Source: Anaeramoeba flamelloides (taxonomy: Eukaryota > Metamonada > Anaeramoebidae). Taken from it: a stretch of DNA of 64,000 nucleotides. Of this stretch, positions 58,597-64,000 are shown piece by piece (the first letter of the stretch is position 1; each line of letters begins with the position of its first letter). Both the position numbers and the translations under genes were made by a program. The notes below the pieces were generated by a model that did not search any database, was not told the DNA's origin, and worked only from the letters and a program-made list of their open reading frames with translations. The stretch is from NCBI GenBank assembly GCA_027625915.1, contig JANTQA010000012.1, positions 11,122,501-11,186,500 on the forward strand, in the 5' to 3' direction.

Positions 58597-58763
58597 TATA
58601 GTCAGTTCCAATTTTAAGGAAAAAACTTTCAAAGTAATTTAAGGCAACAAAAAATTCTCAAATTAAAGAACAAAATTTGGAAATATTTTTCACTCAATTT
58701 ATTTTACTAGAATCGAATTTTTGAGCTTTAATTTCAAAATTTTTTTTATATCTTAAATCTTGT
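58597..58763. mobile_element. Mariner-like MITE, decayed, right end lost
   Basis: The left terminus TATAGTCAGTTCCAATTTTA followed by AGG, and the interior CAATTTATTTTACTAGAATC, match the whole copy at 26088-26285. The right terminus is not recognisable. Confidence 0.6.
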
Positions 58764-59273
58764 TCAAAGTTTGTTCAATAAAAACAATTATGCCAATATT
58801 TTTTATTAAAAATTTATAAATATCAAAAAATACTTTCCCCTTGGTTTTTCCTATTAATAAAATTCGATTTATCTCTCAAAAGTTCAATAAGGAATATTTA
58901 AAAAAAAAGCCTCATTATTTTTTCATTTTAAAATGTGTAAAGATCGAGGATGATTTTTCAAAGTTGTTGTGATAAAATCATGCATTTTGGTAAAATTGAA
59001 AAGAAGATTTTAATTTACCATTTAGAAAATGGCAGTAATCTAATAATTATTTTCAATATTTCCTACATAAATAATAAAAAAATTAAAATAGCTATCTTTG
59101 TAATATCTTATCAAAAGAGTAAATTAAATTTTATTTGATAATTTTATTTATTTTAAATATTTTATAATACAATTTTAAAATGCTTCTTCAGCAAGAAATT
59201 CGAAAAAAAAAAAATAAAAATAAAATAAACAATGTAAAGTTATAACCACTGAAACTTATGCTCTTGGCTCAAA

Positions 59274-60422
59274 TTATTTTTTCGAATTGAATTTAATTTT
59301 GTCGATTTTTTTAATTGGGAATCTTGTGTGGCAATTAGGGCAAAGAACCGAATATTTACTAAAAATTGAAAGACACACTGAGCAAACATATCCAAGTTCA
59401 ACAACCTTTTGGTTATCAAAGCAGGTCGCTCTATAATCAATATTTGATGGCTTTGGGAGTTTCAAAAACCGTCTTGACCAATGGTCTACAATAAAATTGG
59501 TTAGTAGTATTTGTAAGATTTCGCTCTGCCTTGTGGTTTTGTAGTATACCCCCTCTGTGATGTGCGAAGCCTGTTGAAGAAACATCGAGTCCAACTTTGA
59601 TAACACGAGGGCGTCGATGGGGATTTGGATTTTTTGAGAGGCAAAGATACAGTTCATCACCGGGACGTATTGCGATGGAACGTCCTTGGAAAGCTGGACA
59701 ACCATTATTCGTGGCCTTAGGGCAGAGTCTGCAAGCATCTGCGATAATTCCAATTGACGAACGCGCTCCTCGGTGCTTAGGATCTTTTTTTGGTTGAAGG
59801 ACATGGTGTTGGTCATGTTCTTTTTCCTGGAGCTTTGTTGTTGTGAGATTCGTTGGCTTTCCTTTTTTTTAAGAACAGAATTAATATAGCACAGCACTCT
59901 TGAGAGGGACTCAGAAAGCGAGGTTGTCTTTCCTTCAACAGAGTTTGGCTTTAAATTTGTTAAAAAGTCCGAAATCGAAGTTTTGATTTCCTTCTCAAAG
60001 GACGACTTTTCTTTCATTCGAAGTATTTCATCCTCACCACCACCGAAATTCGTCTGTGTTTGCTCTTTTTCTTTGTTTTGTAATTGATTTTTTTTTCTGT
60101 GCTTTTGTTGTGAGATCCTTTTTAAATAGAGCTCCTTTAACACCGTTCTTTCTTTTTTCATTTCATTAATTTTGGATTTCTTCCCTGTGCTTTTTTGCTG
60201 TGGCTTTGGGTAAATTAATTCGACACGAGATGACGAATTTAAAAAAAGTGAAAACTCGTTTTGTGGATCCAACAGCAAAAAAGTCTTTAAAAAGACAAAA
60301 AATTTATCCAAAAACTTGCCCAGTTGCAAAGATCCGTTTTCTTCATTCATAGAATTGTTAGTTTTTGGTAGATCCCAATTCTCTTGGTTGATATCTAAGA
60401 CAACACAAAGTAAAGTAGTCAT
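59274..60422 (-). CDS. GTF2H3: TFIIH core subunit p34 / Tfb4 (GTF2H3), one exon
   Basis: Structural subunit of the TFIIH core, which opens promoter DNA and acts in nucleotide excision repair. It pairs with the p44 subunit. The N-terminus MTTLLCVVLDINQENWDLP fits the first strand and DxNxxxW motif of its von Willebrand A-type domain. LSESLSRVLCYINSVLKK, RIMVVQLSKD, YVPVMNCIFASQKIQIPIDA and FLQQASHITEGVYYK follow in family order. The C-terminal zinc finger is complete: GYVCSVCLSIFSKYSVLCPN, then CHTRF (CX2C...CX2C). DYRATCF before it is also diagnostic. Length is 382 residues against 308 in human. The extra residues form a Lys/Gln-rich linker at about 75-215. The ATG gives the family N-terminus. 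No introns, unlike the neighbouring calcineurin gene. Confidence 0.95.
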   Translation of the reverse strand: MTTLLCVVLDINQENWDLPKTNNSMNEENGSLQLGKFLDKFFVFLKTFLLLDPQNEFSLFLNSSSRVELIYPKPQQKSTGKKSKINEMKKERTVLKELYLKRISQQKHRKKNQLQNKEKEQTQTNFGGGEDEILRMKEKSSFEKEIKTSISDFLTNLKPNSVEGKTTSLSESLSRVLCYINSVLKKKESQRISQQQSSRKKNMTNTMSFNQKKILSTEERVRQLELSQMLADSALRPRIMVVQLSKDVPSQYVPVMNCIFASQKIQIPIDALVLSKLDSMFLQQASHITEGVYYKTTRQSEILQILLTNFIVDHWSRRFLKLPKPSNIDYRATCFDNQKVVELGYVCSVCLSIFSKYSVLCPNCHTRFPIKKIDKIKFNSKK

Positions 60423-61254
60423 AATTTTAATTTTCCTCTCAAAGATGGATAACTAACAAATAAAAAAAGAAAAAAATGATTTGGGTTTAAATTGTTAGAT
60501 TTTTGACTAAGATGTTTGAATTATTTGACTTGATTTAAATAATTGGTAATTAACTTTGAAAAAATTGAATGGAATAACATAGGAATTCCATGATTTTTGG
60601 ATATTTTAGCCTAGATACACTTTGGGACAATAAGTTAAACAAGTTTTGTTATTTATTAATTTTTCAAAAATGAAAAGAAAGATTATATATACAATATAAA
60701 AAAAGGTAAATAAATACAAAATGGAGAAACTAAATATAATAAGAGTTTTTTTAATGAAACCTTTTTCTAAGGGTTTTTGTTTGATTAATCTCATTATTAA
60801 AAATTTATTAAAAATTTGAATAATTTTGAGATCTCCCAAACTACTCGATCAGATTTTGAAATGGAGATCTTTGAAAAAATTTTTCTAAAAAAAATTGAAA
60901 CATTTGCTAATTTTTTACTTTTTGATAACCTCACTTATAATCAACACTATTGGTTAATAAAATATCTTGGATCAATAATTATTTTTCGAGGTATTGTACA
61001 ATTAAAAGTTGGTGAATCCAATTTTCCAGGTTCTCGCTAGATTTTTTTTCATTTTTAATGGTTATATAAGTGAATGTTTTTTTTTTTTTCACAATAAAGA
61101 CACTTTAATCATTTACTTTAAAAGTGTTTTAAATTTAATAAATATTCTACAAATATGGTAATCAATTATTTTGACTATTAAAGAATTTTTTATTGATATA
61201 AATTTGAAAAAACATATTTTTTTTTTGATTATTCCATTAGGTTGTTATTAATTT
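60423..61254. other. Upstream region of TFIIH p34 and spacer
   Basis: About 0.8 kb of AT-rich DNA. One open frame at 60816-61040 (MNNFEISQTTRSDFEMEIFE and onward, 74 codons) is not recognised and has no supporting context, so it is not called as a gene. Confidence 0.45.
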
Positions 61255-63240
61255 TTGTATTAAACAAGAAATTTTAAGAAATTTTAGGTTTATTTCAAAA
61301 AGTAAATAAAAATGCCGTTAACTTTTCTAGAATTTTAAAGAATTGAGTAAAATCTTTGCTTTTTCTGTATTGTTTTTATTTCTGGAAAAGCTAGGCACTT
61401 GAAGAGCACTTTTGTTAGTTTTTTTTTAATTTAAGAACTTAAGGGAAAATTTCCAATATTTTCTTTTTATTTCTCAAATTAAAAAAAACCCGAGGCTAGG
61501 TTTTCCAAAATTTAAAAGAATTGATTAAAATCTTAATTATTCTAAATTCTTTTGAATTCTGGAAAACCGCCTTTAGTTTTTCATGATTTTTCTGTTTATT
61601 TGGAAAATCAATTTATTTTCGGTAGCTTTTCTTGAGTTTTCGGTTTGTTTGGAAAATCTATAGATTTTTATTAGGTTTTTTCGAGTTTTTTATTTATTTG
61701 TTGAGTTTTCTAGGTTATTTGAGATATTCTATTCTATTTTTCAAGTGTTCTAGCTTTTCTTGAGGTTTTCTGTTTTATATGTAAAATCAATAGATTTTTA
61801 AAGAACTTATAAAACTTATTAAATATGATTATAAACCCAACAAAGAAATAAATATTTGGAAAACAGAATCTCTGTATGTTTTAAAAAAAAGATAAAAAAC
61901 GAATATCTAAATAATTTGAAAAACAATCAAAGTTGGAAAATAATAGAATACTACAAAATTATCAAAAATGAAAATTTTAATTTCAAAATTAAAAATTATC
62001 AAAAATAGTAATCAAGTGCTACATTTCCCAAATTTTGAACTTTTACAAATGGATTAAATAGATACTCATATGTTTTAAAAAATAAATCTGAATATAACAC
62101 ATATATAAAAAAAGAAAAATGTAAATAATGCGATTATTGTACTTCATATTATGAAAATATAAACCACTTCATTTGGTATTGTGAAAGGTATAAATTTATC
62201 AGAATCGAGTGGAAAAAAATTGTAAAAAATTCTAGATAAGATATTATACGAAAAAGTTATTCTTAGAAAAAATACACAGAAACTCTTCAACATGACTAAT
62301 CAAAATTGGGAAATTTATTGCGCTTGTCGGGAATTTTTTATCAAAGCTCTTATGGTTAGAAAACTTAAGGTAATAAAGAAAAAATAATTAAAAAGAGAAA
62401 ACAAAAAACTTTTAAATAGTAAAAAAATATATAAATTCGGGCACCAAGTGCCCCACTCTGAGAGTCGTGGAATAGTTTTTTTTTTTTTATTTAAAAATTT
62501 TGAGCAAAATCAAAGATTGTAATCTATTCTTTTAAATTAAAAAAAAAATCCTAACGAGTCGTGGAATACCAATTATTAATCACGGGGTGTGGAATTTTTA
62601 TATATAATCGATAAACTTTATATCGGGTTTTTTTCCCTCTTGTGTATTCAGGGTGTGGATAGTTTCTAATTGGTCATGAAAATGATTAATTTATTTTATA
62701 TATATATTTTTAATTATTTTTATTCTTCTATTTTTTTTATTTGATGATTTTTCTTTAATTACTCCTTTCTATAAATAAATAAAAAAAATAATAAATCAAT
62801 AGATTTTTCAACTAAACAGAAAACTCAAAAAAAAAAAAAACCTAAATGCGGTTAACAAATAAAACAGAAAACCTCAAGAAAACCTAGAACACTTGACAAA
62901 TAGAATAGAATATCTCAAATAGCATAGAACACTCAACAAATAAATAAAAAACTCGAAAAAACCTAATAAAAATCTATAGATTTTCCAAATAAACAGAAAA
63001 CTCAAGAAAAGCTACCGAAAATAAATTGATTTTCCAAATAAACAGAAAACTCATGAAAAACTAACCACGGTTTTCCAAAATTCGAAAGAATTTAGTAAAA
63101 GTGGGTATTTTACTCAATTCTTTCAAATAATGACAATTTTTTTTGATTTGAGAAATAAACTGAAAAAAACCAGAAATTTTCTATTTATTTCTCAAATTCA
63201 AAAACAAACATCAAAAAAAAAGGAATTCTAAATTCCTCCC
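61255..63240. repeat. Large composite fold-back element F2, copies e/f, enclosing a LINE end
   Basis: Two inverted arms face each other: about 61560-61795 and 62862-63083 match at roughly 95% by eye. Shared landmarks are ATTTTCGGTAGCTTTTCTTG, ATCTATAGATTTTTATTAGG and TTTTTTCGAGTTTTTTATTT. Outer parts (61255-61560 and 63083-63240) hold more F2 modules with CTAGGCACTTGAAGAGCAC and the TTTTCCAAAATT/AATTCTGGAAAA palindrome. The 1.07 kb between the arms contains the LINE 3' end (61805-62425) and a less AT-rich stretch (62440-62680) with GGGCACCAAGTGCCC and two copies of GAGTCGTGGAATA. No element-encoded protein is seen. Confidence 0.6.
61805..62425 (+). mobile_element. LINE-like retrotransposon, 3' end, copy 2
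   Basis: Between 62129 and 62182 the frame reads CDYCTSYYENINHFIWYC, a CX2CX8HX4C motif characteristic of LINE open reading frame C-termini, and continues ERYKFIRIEWKKIVKN. A SWKIIEYYKIIKNENFNF-like stretch precedes it (about 61930-61990) and a HQSSYG-like tail follows (about 62340). The frame is interrupted, so it is inactive. The same 3' region is at 14240-14660. Confidence 0.65.
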
Positions 63241-63313
63241 TTAAATTACAATAAAAAACAAAACTGTTGTTTAAGGTGGTTGCTTTCTAAAAAAAACACA
63301 TAAAATAATATAT

Positions 63314-63742
63314 ATAAACTATATTTCAGTCAACAGTGTCAAGTTCTAATGGGTAAATTGTGTGTGTTTAAAGGGTTTGAACCGATATTAGAAGAATATA
63401 ATTATTTTTGAAATTTTAAAAATCGAAATCATTTTTGTTCATTTTTTCACATTTTTTTTTTTTTCGATTTTTTTTTGGCTCATAATTCAGTTTCAAGAAA
63501 TTTTTTTATTGAACGATCAAGTATCACATGATAAAAATGTGTTATTATAAGGTTACTGAAATCATGTAAGAAATGATTTTTGAGAAATCATATTGATTTC
63601 TATTAAAATTTTATTCAACATTTTATCCTGATTTTTGAATAATAAATGTGAAAAAAACTTCACTTCATTTTCATTTCCTTTTTCAAATAGAAAATACAAA
63701 TACCAAGCTACTTTATTTGGATACTTGACTTCTAAAAGAAAA
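63314..63742 (-). mobile_element. TIR element family F1, copy C, partial
   Basis: Starts ATAAACTATATTTCAGTCAA, the F1 terminus, then follows copy A in reverse: GGGTTTGAACCGATATTAGA, GAAATCATATTGATTTCTAT, TTCACTTCATTTTCATTTCC and TTTCAAATAGAAAATACAAA. Similarity fades after about 63742, and no second terminus is seen before the window ends. Confidence 0.6.
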
Positions 63743-64000
63743 ATATCGGAAAAGAAGATAAGAATTTTACTAATTTCGAATTCGAAAGCTACGAGTGTTT
63801 TTTTTTTTTTTTTTTTCAAGGAATGGTCTTAATTGGGGAGTTATTAAAAAACAAAACAAGTATTTTTTTCAATTTTTCTCATTTTTCGGAAAAAAAATGG
63901 AATTTTACTTTTTTGAAAAATTATAACTTACAAATAAATTAAAATCTTTTTTGAACTTTTACAAAAAAATACAAATAAAAAGTTTCAATTAACTTCAAAT

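Larger units (their letters stand above)
55196..59273. other. Intergenic DNA between convergent calcineurin A and TFIIH p34
   Basis: About 4.1 kb. It holds a (TA)n tract just after calcineurin (about 55250-55268), R3 copy 2 (55430-55670), two weak coding-like stretches on the minus strand (55780-55930 and 56710-56781), fold-back modules (57560-58080), a 60 bp relic of the same family (58363-58425) and a decayed mariner-like MITE (58597-58763). No complete gene is supported. Confidence 0.5.

Noticed and set aside
60816-61040. 74-codon frame upstream of TFIIH p34
   Set aside because: No recognised domain, no splice context and no codon bias distinct from the spacer.

Overview
The window is nuclear DNA from a very AT-rich eukaryotic microbe. 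It has spliceosomal GT-AG introns, long homopolymer tracts, Lys/Glu/Gln-rich inserts in otherwise conserved proteins, standard stop codons, and ordinary housekeeping genes. The gene set (a one-exon Ras, calcineurin A, presenilin, LST8) and the protein style fit an amoeboid or flagellate protist such as Amoebozoa or Anaeramoebae. The species cannot be fixed from this sequence. There are no bacterial operons, CRISPR arrays, tRNAs or rRNAs that I can see.

Eight protein-coding genes are supported, most of them only after splicing. From left to right: the last exon of proteasome subunit alpha-3 (+, 2030-2302); eIF3d (-, four exons, 12574 to 6208); LST8/GbetaL of the TOR complexes (+, two exons, 15453-17026); adenylosuccinate synthetase with a presequence-like N-terminus (-, five exons, 23561 to 20628); a canonical Ras GTPase (-, one exon, 30570 to 29980); presenilin (-, two exons around a 4.8 kb intron, 41220 to 35059); calcineurin A (+, two blocks separated by 11.4 kb, 41739-55195); and the TFIIH p34/Tfb4 subunit (-, one exon, 60422 to 59274). 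They belong to unrelated pathways: protein turnover, translation, nutrient signalling, purine synthesis, signalling, intramembrane proteolysis and transcription/repair. Presenilin and calcineurin A are divergently arranged over about 0.5 kb.

The rest is AT-rich intergenic and intronic DNA filled with old non-autonomous elements. I can see: (i) a roughly 700 bp family with GGGGCCC-containing terminal inverted repeats (three copies); (ii) a roughly 235 bp MITE with about 50 bp terminal repeats (three copies); (iii) a mariner-like 198 bp MITE (one whole, two decayed copies); (iv) mosaic fold-back elements built from several short palindromes, some with tandem ten-base motifs in their termini; (v) LINE fossils (a reverse-transcriptase block and two 3' ends); (vi) several longer dispersed repeats; and (vii) a roughly 1.05 kb segment present twice in inverse orientation, in the presenilin and calcineurin introns, each copy carrying a different later insertion. 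The youngest-looking structure is a 260 bp inverted repeat with about 98% matching arms inside the calcineurin intron.

I found no clear new enzymatic or defence system. The most unusual observations are the calcineurin interruption, whose ends do not give an in-frame GT-AG junction, the near-perfect hairpin inside it, and the mosaic fold-back family. All homology calls are from memory of family sequences, with no database search.
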